From Chromera velia (taxonomy: Eukaryota > Sar > Chromeraceae): a stretch of DNA of 43,306 nucleotides. Below are positions 11,123-21,468 of this stretch, one piece after another (position 1 is the first letter of the stretch; the number at the start of each line of letters is the position of its first letter). The position numbers were made by a program, and so were the translations under genes. The notes under the pieces are model-generated. The model had not been told where the DNA came from, made no database searches, and was given only the letters and a program-made list of their open reading frames with translations. The stretch is taken from contig JAHBMJ010000521.1 of the NCBI GenBank assembly GCA_018398765.1, positions 1 through 43,306 of the forward strand, given 5' to 3'.

Positions 11123-11905
11123 TTACTGATTGCCCGTTTCAGGGAAAAAAATGCTGGCGATCTGACGAGAGGCAGTCCTGTTCCCAGTACTGCCGCCTCC
11201 TCTTATCGTTGACTTTATGGGCTTCGGCGAACGCGAAGATATTTGGGTTTTGTTGGCCTCCTCTCCTTTTCTCTCAATAGAAGATGCCCTAACCGTTTTT
11301 TTTGTCTGTTCTGGTACCCTTTGGGTTTCCTCGTCTCTCTCTCTCCCTTTGATCTTCTTTTTCACGAATGTCTCAACACTTCTGCCTACCTCTGCTGCCT
11401 TAGCAGCACGAATGGGTGAGGCCGGGGAGGCGCCTTTTTCGTAGCACAGAACTGAAGTGATGGTCGTTTTGTGAAAGGACACCTGGGCAGAACGAGGAGA
11501 CAGAAAGGACACCTGGGCAGAACGAGGAGACAGAAAGGACACCTGGGCAGAACGAGGAGATGCAGAAATTTTATGAGAATGACGGGGCGAGTAGAGAAGA
11601 TGTTGCCGAAGGGGATCGTGTGACTTAGTCCTCTGCGGTGCGCACTGGGCGGCAAGTGGAGGACTTGGAAGCGTTTGACTCCGATTCAGATTTCTTGTCT
11701 CTCTTTCCTTCTCCTCTTCTTGATCGCTGAGTGGGCTTTCATCCTTTAGAAGAATGGGAGATAAGGGAGCAGACACACGTCTTGGGAAAGACAGCGGTGT
11801 GCTCCGAGTTGACCCAGGAGTCTGTGAAGCATCAGGCGAGGACTCTTTTCCTCCTCCACGACCGTGGTCGTTCAATTCGGAAGGGACTGTTTCTGGTCGA
11901 TTCAT
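11123..11905 (-). CDS. Ser/Pro-rich basic protein with 10-residue tandem repeats
   Basis: The ATG at 11905 gives 260 aa. An acceptor (TTTGTATCTGCAG|A) sits about 20 bases upstream of it, and a strong donor (CTCCAG|GTACGT, around 12142) ends an upstream exon that contains no ATG. The first exon is therefore probably untranslated and this ATG is the start. If the intron is retained, an ATG at 12115 would add 70 residues. The protein is Ser/Pro/Arg-rich and probably disordered. It has about three copies of the decapeptide SPRSAQVSFL and repeated RxxS-type phosphosite-like motifs. A Lys/Arg-rich segment in the C-terminal half could be a nuclear signal. The family is not recognised. Confidence 0.6.
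   Translation of the reverse strand: MNRPETVPSELNDHGRGGGKESSPDASQTPGSTRSTPLSFPRRVSAPLSPILLKDESPLSDQEEEKERETRNLNRSQTLPSPPLAAQCAPQRTKSHDPLRQHLLYSPRHSHKISASPRSAQVSFLSPRSAQVSFLSPRSAQVSFHKTTITSVLCYEKGASPASPIRAAKAAEVGRSVETFVKKKIKGRERDEETQRVPEQTKKTVRASSIERKGEEANKTQISSRSPKPIKSTIRGGGSTGNRTASRQIASIFFPETGNQ
11473..11560 (-). repeat. 30-bp coding minisatellite, three copies
   Basis: Three almost identical 30-bp units with period exactly 30 (unit starts near 11473, 11503 and 11533). They encode the in-frame decapeptide repeat of the Ser/Pro-rich protein. A unit length divisible by three means copy-number change would not shift the frame. Confidence 0.95.
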
Positions 11906-12273
11906 CCTTCCAAGCTTCCCCGTGTCTGCAGATACAAACAGGAAGGAGTGGGAGTGGTGATGATGTTCCGAATTGTTTTTGAGGCAGCTGTTGCTAACAG
12001 CCTTTCTCTTGCATATTCTTGCATGTTGTTGTGTCGTTGACTGGCTGTGCATGAACGAATCCCGACTCATACCGCTCTTTCCTTCTAAGTTAAATCTTAG
12101 CGTATTACCCAGCACAAGAATGAGAGGCTGACTTGTTACGTACCTGGAGAAAGCACGGATATGCGAGGTGTTGACCTCTTCCTGGACGGTCGTTTCCGCT
12201 TGCGTGTTGCTTGGACCAATCCTTGACGAATAAGTTAATGATAGTCAAGAAGCAATTACAACTTCAAAGACCG

Positions 12274-12280
12274 TTTTATA
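12274..12280 (-). promoter_or_regulatory. TATA box for the Ser/Pro-rich gene
   Basis: On the minus strand the sequence reads CATTATAAAACGG. The TATAAAA lies about 130 bases upstream of the CAG|GTACGT donor. A start roughly 30 bases downstream, near 12245, would yield a non-coding first exon of about 100 bases without any ATG, which agrees with the spliced model. Confidence 0.45.
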
Positions 12281-12404
12281 ATGTCGCGCTGCAACAGCTG
12301 TCTATTCCAGGGTGGACGTGGGTAGTCTGCATGGCTTTGGAGCCTGTGCATGCTGAGTTTGGTGTCCTCTTATAATTCTGACTTTGTATGAATATACACG
12401 TTCG

Positions 12405-12960
12405 GCCGGCTACATATATATATAGGATCGATCGTTCGAATATATATATGGGATACACCCAACCAGTTGGGTGAGACTCCCCCGGTGAGTGCCTCGGGGG
12501 GCCATTTGGGGGGTCGGCCATAATTTGATTGATGCAAACCATCATGCGGGGCTTAGGCATGTCTTGCCTGCAATGGCAAGTGGCGGGGGCCACGGCAACG
12601 CGTGCAATTTCGGGACCGCGCGTGTGCACAACTGTGCACATACATGGAACTCCGTGCGAGTTACTTGAGGGGCACGTATCCTGAGAAGCGGAGTATAATT
12701 ATATATAATGCGATCGCGGCTCCGTGCGAGTTGCTTGAGGGGCACATTTTGGAATTAGGGCGACACCGTGACAGACAACACCGAAACCCCCCCCCCCAAA
12801 AATGAAAAAATGCGTTATGCGAATGCGTGCGAGCTCAGGGCCTCTCGGCTGATCTCAGCAGAGCTGAGCTGCCCCCCGAGGCGATGCATGCATGTACGTA
12901 CGCGTACGTACGCATGGATGCGATCCGATTATTCGGCTTTGCTCGCGTGTACATGTGTCT
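12405..12960. other. Island of palindromes and direct repeats, no gene
   Basis: No coding frame is credible here. Visible structure includes two TATATATA blocks flanking GATCGATCGTTCGA (about 12412-12450), a hairpin ACCCAAC-CA-GTTGGGT (about 12467-12482), a C-run/G-run pair just after it, two TGTGCACA words (about 12625-12640), a 70-bp-spaced direct repeat, and a 33-base alternating purine-pyrimidine tract with an 18-base perfect palindrome. Confidence 0.6.
12650..12747. repeat. Direct repeat of about 27 bp, spacing 70 bp
   Basis: The words at 12650 and 12720 match as CTCCGTGCGAGTT, one variable base, then CTTGAGGGGCAC. The intervening DNA contains an AT-rich ATAATTATATATAAT palindrome. This could be repeat termini or paired binding sites; neither is proven. 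Confidence 0.85.
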
Positions 12961-13161
12961 GACCTCTAGCTTTGTATATGTATGCTGCTATATCTCGAAG
13001 ATCAGTACGTGGAACCGCCCGCCCGGAAAACACTTCTGCTCTTCGACACCAAAGTCGTTTGGAAACCTACCCTGCTTTTGTGATCGTTGCGCATTCTCCT
13101 GGGTTTCTGCAGGTCTGCTGCTTTAACACTCCAAACAACACCTGTTCGCTGCAGAGAGAAA

Positions 13162-14815
13162 ATGAAGGCTGTTGTTCTCAGCGCTGCTGGCCTCTTTGCC
13201 GTCACAGAGGGTTTCGGAAACTTCAATTTTGATGTCAGTCTTCTGCATGTTGCATCTCACTGACTCTCGGCCTGGGGTCTTCGCCAAGGCGCACAAGAAG
13301 TTCCAAGAATGAAAACAACGGACTGTTTGTTTTTGTTTTTGTTCCTCTCGCAGGGGTTGTTGTTTGCTCTTCTCCCCTCCCCGATTTCTGGCTTTCCCTT
13401 TCCCCTTCCCCGAATGATTCATCCCTCACTCCCACTGAACTGCTCACGCAGACACTTGCAAAGACTCTGGTTACTCGTTTGACTCTTTTGCCTTCCTGCT
13501 GTTCAACTATTCGGATCTGCTGACCGAGCTAAAGAAAGACTGCTTACACAATACTGCCCACTATTCCAACTTGAACGACCCTGCCTTGACTCGGTTGCCT
13601 CTGAGCTTCATACTGATATGGAGAGAGCTCTATTGTCTTGTGCATATATTACATACGCCTGCTTGCATGCTTACTTGCAGCTCCTCGGCAGGGATAAGAA
13701 TGAGACTGACAAGAAGTTTGACCTTGATGGGTTGAAGTTTGGGTCCGGGGACGGCCTCAAGTTCGAAGGGTTCTCTGGCCTCTTTGGTGGTGACAAGAAG
13801 AACTCGACGGGGGGGCTCTTTGACAAGGACAAGGAGTCAAAGACAGGCAAGGCCGATACCGTCTGCCGTCTCTCGGTGGCTGATTGCGGTCTCGACCTCA
13901 CCCAGTTCACTTCTCTTGTGAACACAACCATCACCGGAGGAGCACAGCCTGCAGATGCCTCTTATATATTCGATCTGACCGTTGAGGCTTGCCCCGTCTT
14001 TCAGGAGTACTTCGAAGCCTTTTACTACACACTTGTGGGGAACCAAGTGGAGGAGGGCACTACCAAGGCTCTTGTTGAACAGGGAGGCTTCGATAGATCC
14101 ATCTCCAAGACCACCAGCGCAAATCAGGAGTATTGCGCACAGGTGATCGGACAACCCGTCTCTGATTCTGGTGACATGTTCGGTTTTGCTGCCAGCACTA
14201 ATGATGTCCTGAAGGACTTCGATGCTGCCATTGTAGATGGAAACGCAACCTTCACCTTCACTCTCCAGGATTGCCCCGACAACGTTGACGAAATGGACAT
14301 CGACGTCGAGGCTTTCTGCGTTAACTATGACTCTCAGGTCAGTAACCAAGATTCCCTCTTAGCAGAAGGTACTGACGCACGCAAGGACAGCTCTGGGTAG
14401 CAGATTTTGCATGTTTGTACGTTACCGCTTCTCTGTTCACTAGGACTACTTTAGTTCCTGAAGAGAAACAGGTTCTTCATCACCCTTCTCTATTCTTTTT
14501 GTTCGTTCTGTCTCCATTCATGAATGAATCTAGATATGTAGCGGCCAATCCTGCCTGCATCCTGTATCCTGCCTGCAGGTGGGGAACCAGCTTTCGTTCC
14601 TCACCAGCCTCACTGAGGTCGCAGATCCTGTCGTCACCTTCGAGCAGGACCCCCACGGAGAAACTTACAAGACCAAGACTGTGGATGCAGTCGTGGGTGT
14701 CAACTTTGACGCCACTGCTCTGTGCCCCCTTCCCACCACAGCGTTCGTCGTCGTGAAGGGCTGCTGCGGCATTGCGGCACAGCTCTTGGTGGTGGATGCC
14801 GTGTTCGTGCTGTGA
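13162..14815 (+). CDS. Secreted Cys-containing protein, 321 aa (3 exons)
   Basis: Exons are 13162-13233, 13681-14337 and 14579-14815, all joined at phase 0, with donors GAT|GTCAGT and CAG|GTCAGT and acceptors TTGCAG and TGCAG. The N terminus is a classic signal peptide: Met-Lys, a hydrophobic core of about 12 residues, then a small-residue region ending near residue 16-18. The mature protein starts with an FNFD/DGLKF-rich Gly/Asp/Lys segment, including a repeated DGLKF at about residues 41-54. A larger domain with about ten cysteines follows; spacing suggests disulfides. Several N-x-S/T sites are present. The last 80 residues are beta-like and end in a CC-containing hydrophobic stretch. I do not recognise the fold; extracellular or cell-surface location is the likeliest role. 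Confidence 0.8.
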
Positions 14816-16876
14816 GGGAAGCAAGTAAACGGACAAAAAGAACGGACAGCAAGCGCCACAGAGAGAAGTGAAGTGGTGTTTCTCTGAGCAAATGGAACGC
14901 ACAAAGTCCTCATACAGAGCCTGTCTAACTGGCAGGCCGAGAGCGCTGTGTTCTTAGCTGCGCCCACCTTGTTTCTCCCACTGTCTGTCTGTCGACGTGT
15001 CTTCCTCTCCCCCCGTTGTGACATCATGCACTGTGTGTACATGCATCATGCATTGATTGATTGTGGCGATTCTCAATTGCGTGTAAGTGACATATCTCCT
15101 TCTGCATGTATCGAGCCTCCCTCCATTCCTGCCTGCCTGCGTGCCCTCCTCATCCATCGCAAGCTGCATGCTCATGCATCCATTTGCGTAACACGCACGG
15201 TCCGTGATCGATCGATCGATCTGATTAGTTGAGGCCGGGTGGGTGTCATTCCCCGATACCGGGGGGAGAGAGAGGTCATCTTCTCAATGCATGCATGTAT
15301 GCATGGGGGAACAAGAGGACATGAGATGTGCTTGACCTGCATGCCAACATTCATTCGTTCACCTATTAATCGACTCACAGACATCCATTTGTCTCGGCAT
15401 CAATATGCTTCGTGTATTCGCGCGAGCATGTGAGAAGAGAAAGGCGACTGACGGACAGTAGGGGTCGGATCCAGTACAGGAGTCAGTTGGTCGGTTGGTC
15501 GGCTTTTTCACTGCATGATGTCCTTCTGTCAGTGTTTGTGTGTCCGTCGGTCAGTGTTTGTGTGTCCGTCGGATTATCATACTCGTTCTTCATCAATTCG
15601 GTTGACCAGTCCGAAGCCTTAATTGAAAAACTCAAATGGAGACTCAATGACGTCATCCGTCACACCTCGCTGGTTTTTATAAATATGCATGATCGCAATT
15701 GACTTGCTTGTTTTCCATGCTTCATTTGACATGATGCCCAAAGGGAGCCTTTCGATCCTTCGCTCTCGACTCGCACTGGTCTCTTTCTCTCTGTCAATCA
15801 GAGCGGAGGAAAGAGAACGTCTAGCTGGCCGGTCTCGGTCTGCAGCTGGTCGGTCGACTGAACGAACGAGTGATCGATTGGTCATGCGAATTAATTAAAT
15901 CAGGTACGTTGCTTTCAAATGAAACGTACGCCAAGCATGAGAACCTATTTCAAGTTCATATTGCGATATGAGCTGAATTGGGGATCAGTCTTGTGCATCG
16001 TGCAAATTCATGTTGCTTTGTCACATATGACTGGCATTGACTGCAGGTCATGCAATATCGCTCAGCTTTTCGAGTTTACCGGATCGGTGCAGTTAGTGCA
16101 CTGCATGCATAGTAATTTAACCACCTCACCAGCCACCTCAATCAACGAGTCACCAATCAATTCTTGTATAATTCTTCTAAACTTGGGTATAGAAACCCAG
16201 TTTTTCTATTTTTAATTGAAATCTGAAGTCAAAGAATTATATAGTGACCATGCATGTTTCATTTGATTATATTTGATTTGATTTGATTTGAGCAGCTGAG
16301 TTTCAAGCTGAAATATTTAATGTGATTGAGGTAAGATAATAAAACTCGGATAATCCTAGGATTTAGCCTTCTAGCTAACCTTTTTTTATTCAATGATATC
16401 TAGAATGATATTATTATTTTTTTTGGCTAAGCCGCTTAGTCTAAGTGACGTAGTGAAACGCTTTAAATAGAGTCTTTAATAGACTCAAATATTGATCTAG
16501 CTATTGTTACAATAGTGACCATACCTAGGACCATACGATATTCATAAGTTGAATCATAAAAATATTTGTCAACATTGATACAATAAACATCTTTACAGGA
16601 TACTCTAGTAGCCCACTAGCTTTTTAACATTAATTTATTAAAGCGAAAAGTTAGATTGAATTCTGGCTAGAATTAAGTAACACATACACCAAGCTAGCTG
16701 AAACGTTCTGTGCAATGAAAACAAACTTGAAGCCAAATGCTAGGCCAAATGTTGATGTACGTTTATATTAATAGTTAGCTAGCTTTGATATTGAGCGTAT
16801 AAACTTAAAAGTGATTGACTTAATTTTAAGCAGTACACCTAGCAATATACTCCAAACATTGAGCCTTAATTTACAC
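14816..16876. other. Convergent intergenic region with AT-rich half
   Basis: This lies between the 3' ends of the plus-strand secreted-protein gene and the minus-strand 1298-aa gene. The first half carries TGCATGCA words (about 15040-15305), a GATC run (about 15208-15222) and a 22-bp tandem duplication. From about 15900 the DNA turns AT-rich, with TTTGAT repeats (about 16262-16290) and a hairpin GAGTCTTTAATAGACTC (about 16470-16486). No credible gene is seen. Confidence 0.5.
15529..15572. repeat. 22-bp perfect tandem duplication
   Basis: Two head-to-tail identical copies of a unit starting TCAGTGTTTG and ending TCCGTCGG. Confidence 0.95.
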
Positions 16877-19800
16877 TTAACAGTTTTCCAATGCGGAGTC
16901 AACGGCTGACAGCATCAATCCCAGCACTGATTTCTCAAAACGGGCAGCAAAATTCCTTCCCAAGCCTCCCGAATCAAATCTGTTCACATGTTCTCTTTCA
17001 CAATTCCTCCCAGCCGACGCTGAACCGTCTTTGGACAGACAACCCTCCTGCTGGTGCACTAAAGACCTTTGACTTTCCGTTTCACAAGTTGTCACACATG
17101 GAGGAGATACAGTCCCGGCACAGCTAGGGGACTTGCGAACCCTTCTCCTCTCGCTTTGACCTTCAAGGGGCCTCTCAGCACTGTCTTCTTTTCCCCTGAA
17201 GAGGCCCAGACTGCTGGGACGGTCTCTTGATTCAATCGAGGAAGACAGACTCCCCTGCACTCTCAGACTGACAGAAGAAGCATCACGAGAGCTGGAACTG
17301 TCAGACTTGCGAGTGGAACCCCCCCCCCTGCCCCCACAACCAGACTGCACCCCCCTCAAACAATGCGACTGCCCCCTCTCCGTCTCCCTCTCCCGACCAC
17401 CGACCATAACAAACTCCCCAGCAGCAGCAGCCCTCAGGTCACCCACCGGGGCCCCTCCATGGAGACCTCCGGAGTCCCCGCCGGTGTTCGCTGACTGTTC
17501 CCTCCTTGGCGGCAAATTTCCAATCGACCTCCCCCCTCTTTCTTCCCTCTCTGTGACGGGCAGAATCTCAGAGGCAAGCTGGTTGGCGTCCCTGTGCGAT
17601 CTTGTTGGAGCAGCAGGAGAGAAGGAGACGGATAGAGCGCCCCCCCGGAGACCTAGAGACCCGACAAGGTCTAAAAGGCCCTGGAGGGCTTCCGTGCGGC
17701 CTCGGAAGGGGTTCGTTTGATTCGGGGGACACTGCACTTTGCTAGAAGGAAGGGTGGAGGACGAATCCTGATCAGCAGACGCACTCGGGGGGGCGTTTCG
17801 TCGCTTGGATGAGGAGCGAGTGGGACGGAGAGAATGCCTCGAAGGTCTTCGGAGCCTTGGGGTGAATCTGGGAGGAGAGGGGGAGGGAGAGGGACTGGCG
17901 GCCTTCCGCTGCGATGTTTGGGGCAGAGGACGGTATCTTGCGGAGGATTTAATGGATGAGTGCCTCGGAACAGAGACCTTCAGAGTGGGTCCCTGTTGGA
18001 CATGTTTGTCTTCGTTTGTCGGTTTTTGAGAGGCGATGGACGGTGTGACGTTGGGAGTCGAAGAATGATTGTGACGTTGTTGCGAAGTGACTCGACTGTC
18101 GGGAGAAAGATTGGGCATCTGCTGTGTTGCTGTGGGAAGCTCAGTGTGGTGAGAGATTGGCTCTGAGGATCTCAGTGAAATTTCATTCGAATGAGATCCT
18201 GGTGGAAGGGCAACAGGGGACTCTGAGGGTGAGGGGGGGTCTGTATGATTGTCAGTCAAACTCAAAAGGAGGTCTCTCTGTGCATTCACAGACGGAAACG
18301 AATGGGAAGAAGTGACACCATGATCTGTCTGAGGTTTCCATTCTTCTTCGTTCTGAAGGACACCCCCCTCAGGCTCTCCCTGCTCTTCTTGCACACCCAT
18401 ACTTTTGACCTGTCTGCCCCGCATCTCCACCCCCTCCCCTGCTGAGACAGTGCTGGGCCCGAGGTCCTGTAAGGGAATGTCGGGGTCCTCTGTCGGACTC
18501 CCCACTCCGATCATCATTGAGGGGGAGGGATCCTCAACTGCTCTATTAATAGCGATGGGGGGGGTGGGAGGGACACAGAGGGGCTTCCGTTGAGGGGTAG
18601 AATGGGACAGGCAGGGAGCAGTGGAGTGAGAGGAGACGGGAACTGGAGGTGGCTCTGCTGTCGGGATATGGGGCAGTTGGGTCTCTGCTGCGGTTTCCGT
18701 TGAAGAAAGAAGAGGGAACACCTTCTTGACCTCTTCTTCAACTTGAAGAGAAGGAGGGAAGGGGGAGACGGAGCCTGAGAAGGGAGGGGACTCGAGTCTT
18801 CTGCTGCTTTTACTAGTCTCAATCTCTTTCTTTTTCTCCCACTCTCCCTCGTCCCTTCTACTTAACAAAAACTCCCGTCCCCCCTCTAGGAACTCCTCCA
18901 AAATCCTATCCTCCTCACTCAAATTCTTCAAAAGAGTTCCGTTCGAAACACCAACTTCAGCTTTGCTTTTCTTGACAAATGCCCTTTCAAAACTCTCCTC
19001 CTCGCCGCCCCCATTTCTCTTATTCTCTTCGGCATCCTGGTTCTCTATATATACTCGATACGCAAGGGGGCGAGCCAGGAAAGACGAAAAGCTTTGTTCC
19101 TCGATCTCTACCCCTCTTCCTGCTGCACCGCCTGATCCCTCTGCAACAATATTTGTTCGACAAGCCTGTCTCATCTCTGCAAAAGAACTCAAGGACACAT
19201 CAGGGGAACGAGAAGAAGAAGAAGAAAGCGCTACGTGGTCTGGAACAGCACGATGATCAGACAAAAGATCACGCCGATTCTCCCACCATGAGCCGGCCTC
19301 TCTCTGCATGGGCTTTCCCTGCACACAACTCGCGGCCGTACCACCGTCTGACTCATTCCCCCCAAGCCAGTCAGACTTCCCAACAAACCGAACCTGGCCT
19401 TTCTTTCCTCTTCCGTCATGCAAAGGGGTACAAAGCTCTGAGGAAGAGAACTTTGAAGTCTTCGCAACTCCCATTCCCATTCTGACATTTCCCCCTTCCC
19501 TACCCTCTGACAGACACAAAGTCTCCTTCCTGGGCGTAAAGGGACTGGCAGTGCCCCTGAGGGACAAACAACACCCCGAGAAATCGTCTGTTAGCGTCTC
19601 TGTCTCCGTTTCTGCGGTGCTCCTTCGACTCACCGGAACGCGCTCATTCTCTTGAAACTCTGCTGTATGATTGACAGCAATATACGCAGCCGTTTGAGTT
19701 AAAAGAGGAGAACCATACCCCGACTCTGCTGCCTCTGAAGGTTTCAAACGATGATGGATAGTCTGAAGAGGCTTTCCATCAGGGCAACTCTCGTGACCAT

Positions 19801-20773
19801 GTACTTCAACCGAATCCTCTGATGGGCCCCTTTCCACATTTCCTGTCCGCACACGAGAAGGGCGGGAGCTCTGGAGGCGGTGCTTCAACTTCTCGGGGAG
19901 CCAGAGGGAGAGGGGCACTGCAATTTCACTCGCAGGCGGCGCGGGGACGGGGGGACAGGGGAGGACGGTCCCGCGATTATCTCTCTCCCCCACCTCGTGG
20001 TTATTCTCAAAGCAACACTCAGAGTCCAGTCTTAAATCCTTCTGTTTGGCTTCACGGGATGCTGCGCTTGCTCGATGTAAAGAATGCTGCGGGACGCAAC
20101 CTCTCATAGTGTTGTGTGACACACCAGCACGAGAGTGTACGCGGGGCACGGGGGGATCGGGGGGAATGGACACACCTTTCCAGCACGGTGCTTTGAAGTA
20201 TGTATTTTGGCGGCCTCTGCCACTCATGGCCTCGGCCAGACTCACTGGAGTCTCCGCATTACTGCGTTTGGGCGGCAGGGAGTCTGAGGAAACAACGGAG
20301 AGAGGTAAGGGAACGGAATTGATTTGAGTGTTTTGGGACTTGGGGCCGAAAGATGGACTGGACAATTGGAATGGAATTGGGTCGCTATTTTCTGCTGCAC
20401 GGAATGCACAGGACCACTCTGCCGAGAAGGAGATGACGCTTTCAGGAGGAGAGCCTTCGCATGACAGGATTTGAACGTCCTCCTCTTCTTTGGATCTGTT
20501 GTCTGTACAGGGGACTGCAGAGACAAGAGGCCAAGCTTTAGATCCCTCCCGCTCCACATGAAAACGCGATTTCTCGGTCTGTCCTTTGGAATTCTCTTCT
20601 CGGGTATGGTGGTGACGGTGGAAGGGGGATCTCTGCAACACATTTCTGTCAGTTGAAGTTTTGCTGTCTCTGTTGTACAACACGTTGGTAGACGGAGCGG
20701 ACAGTCCCATCACGTGCACGTCTTCAGTGCAGGAGGAAATGCAGTAAAGAAGGTTCTGATCAGGCAGCATCAT
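16877..20773 (-). CDS. Large intrinsically disordered protein, 1298 aa, single exon
   Basis: One uninterrupted frame from an ATG in good context (ACCAATGATG) to a stop next to AT-rich DNA. Its length against a random background in this composition makes it clearly coding. The protein is rich in Ser, Pro, Glu and Arg with few hydrophobic blocks. Notable parts are a TETETET run near residue 395, an acidic and hydrophobic helix-like segment at about 650-690 (EEDRILEEFLEGGREFLL), a Pro/Ser-rich central third, an SR/KR-rich segment at about 1000-1050, and a Leu-rich segment near 1085-1105 (LQGLLDLVGSLGL). The extreme C terminus (about the last 40 residues) is predicted to be helical. There is no signal peptide or membrane span. 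I recognise no family; a scaffold or nuclear role is only a guess. Confidence 0.75.
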   Translation of the reverse strand: MMLPDQNLLYCISSCTEDVHVMGLSAPSTNVLYNRDSKTSTDRNVLQRSPFHRHHHTREENSKGQTEKSRFHVEREGSKAWPLVSAVPCTDNRSKEEEDVQILSCEGSPPESVISFSAEWSCAFRAAENSDPIPFQLSSPSFGPKSQNTQINSVPLPLSVVSSDSLPPKRSNAETPVSLAEAMSGRGRQNTYFKAPCWKGVSIPPDPPVPRVHSRAGVSHNTMRGCVPQHSLHRASAASREAKQKDLRLDSECCFENNHEVGERDNRGTVLPCPPVPAPPASEIAVPLSLWLPEKLKHRLQSSRPSRVRTGNVERGPSEDSVEVHGHESCPDGKPLQTIHHRLKPSEAAESGYGSPLLTQTAAYIAVNHTAEFQENERVPVSRRSTAETETETLTDDFSGCCLSLRGTASPFTPRKETLCLSEGREGGNVRMGMGVAKTSKFSSSELCTPLHDGRGKKGQVRFVGKSDWLGGNESDGGTAASCVQGKPMQREAGSWWENRRDLLSDHRAVPDHVALSSSSSRSPDVSLSSFAEMRQACRTNIVAEGSGGAAGRGVEIEEQSFSSFLARPLAYRVYIENQDAEENKRNGGGEEESFERAFVKKSKAEVGVSNGTLLKNLSEEDRILEEFLEGGREFLLSRRDEGEWEKKKEIETSKSSRRLESPPFSGSVSPFPPSLQVEEEVKKVFPLLSSTETAAETQLPHIPTAEPPPVPVSSHSTAPCLSHSTPQRKPLCVPPTPPIAINRAVEDPSPSMMIGVGSPTEDPDIPLQDLGPSTVSAGEGVEMRGRQVKSMGVQEEQGEPEGGVLQNEEEWKPQTDHGVTSSHSFPSVNAQRDLLLSLTDNHTDPPSPSESPVALPPGSHSNEISLRSSEPISHHTELPTATQQMPNLSPDSRVTSQQRHNHSSTPNVTPSIASQKPTNEDKHVQQGPTLKVSVPRHSSIKSSARYRPLPQTSQRKAASPSPSPSPPRFTPRLRRPSRHSLRPTRSSSKRRNAPPSASADQDSSSTLPSSKVQCPPNQTNPFRGRTEALQGLLDLVGSLGLRGGALSVSFSPAAPTRSHRDANQLASEILPVTEREERGGRSIGNLPPRREQSANTGGDSGGLHGGAPVGDLRAAAAGEFVMVGGRERETERGQSHCLRGVQSGCGGRGGGSTRKSDSSSSRDASSVSLRVQGSLSSSIESRDRPSSLGLFRGKEDSAERPLEGQSERRRVRKSPSCAGTVSPPCVTTCETESQRSLVHQQEGCLSKDGSASAGRNCEREHVNRFDSGGLGRNFAARFEKSVLGLMLSAVDSALENC

Positions 20774-21447
20774 TGGTCCTTTTTTGGCGACGTACGCGGA
20801 ATGGAACGAAGCGGACAGCGAGGGTCGCCCGAATGTTGAGTATCTATGTATTAGAGTGAAATTCTGTCAAAGCAACTGTTGCACATGACAGATTGACCTT
20901 GGCCGATCGGCTCTCCAACGTGAGCTGTCCTTATCTTCGATGGCTTTCTGTTGAAGTGCTACATATGTGCAAGCCAGATATATATACATGATTGTTTGTG
21001 ATTGCAGCACGCTCACTGCTCAGCTATATATATATATATAGCTGGATGGAACTTGGCAAGGCCCAGAGCTGCAAACTGACTGCATAACATACAATGATAA
21101 CAGATGCAACAATGCGCGCAAACATGCAATCACTTTGAAACAAACTTGTATCGATTTCATACGTGCATGCAGCGTACGCATGCAACAGTGCATGCAACAG
21201 TGCATGCAACACTATATATATATATATATATATGTAAATACAGCTCGTGCAACACAGTATATATAGATAGATCGAACATTGAATTTAATAATTAAATCGA
21301 ACCTGCACGGATCAAACTATTCATCCTAGCTGCGTGTGTGTAGATCGCGATTCAGATGTCCAGGTCTTTCGCAGCTTGATGTACCAAGGAGAAACAGAGA
21401 ATCTCTGATTTCCCTAGCTGATCCATCAAAGCCGGCGCGGCCATTGC
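20774..21447. other. AT-rich spacer with TA and TGCATGCA repeats
   Basis: Contains TA runs at about 21025-21042 and 21211-21234 and three tandem copies of a 12-bp unit CAACAGTGCATG (about 21181-21211). It separates the 1298-aa minus-strand gene from a weak plus-strand ORF and probably includes the former's promoter. No TATA box is confidently placed because the whole stretch is AT-rich. Confidence 0.4.
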
Positions 21448-21468
21448 ATGCAGCAAAGGCGCGTCAGG

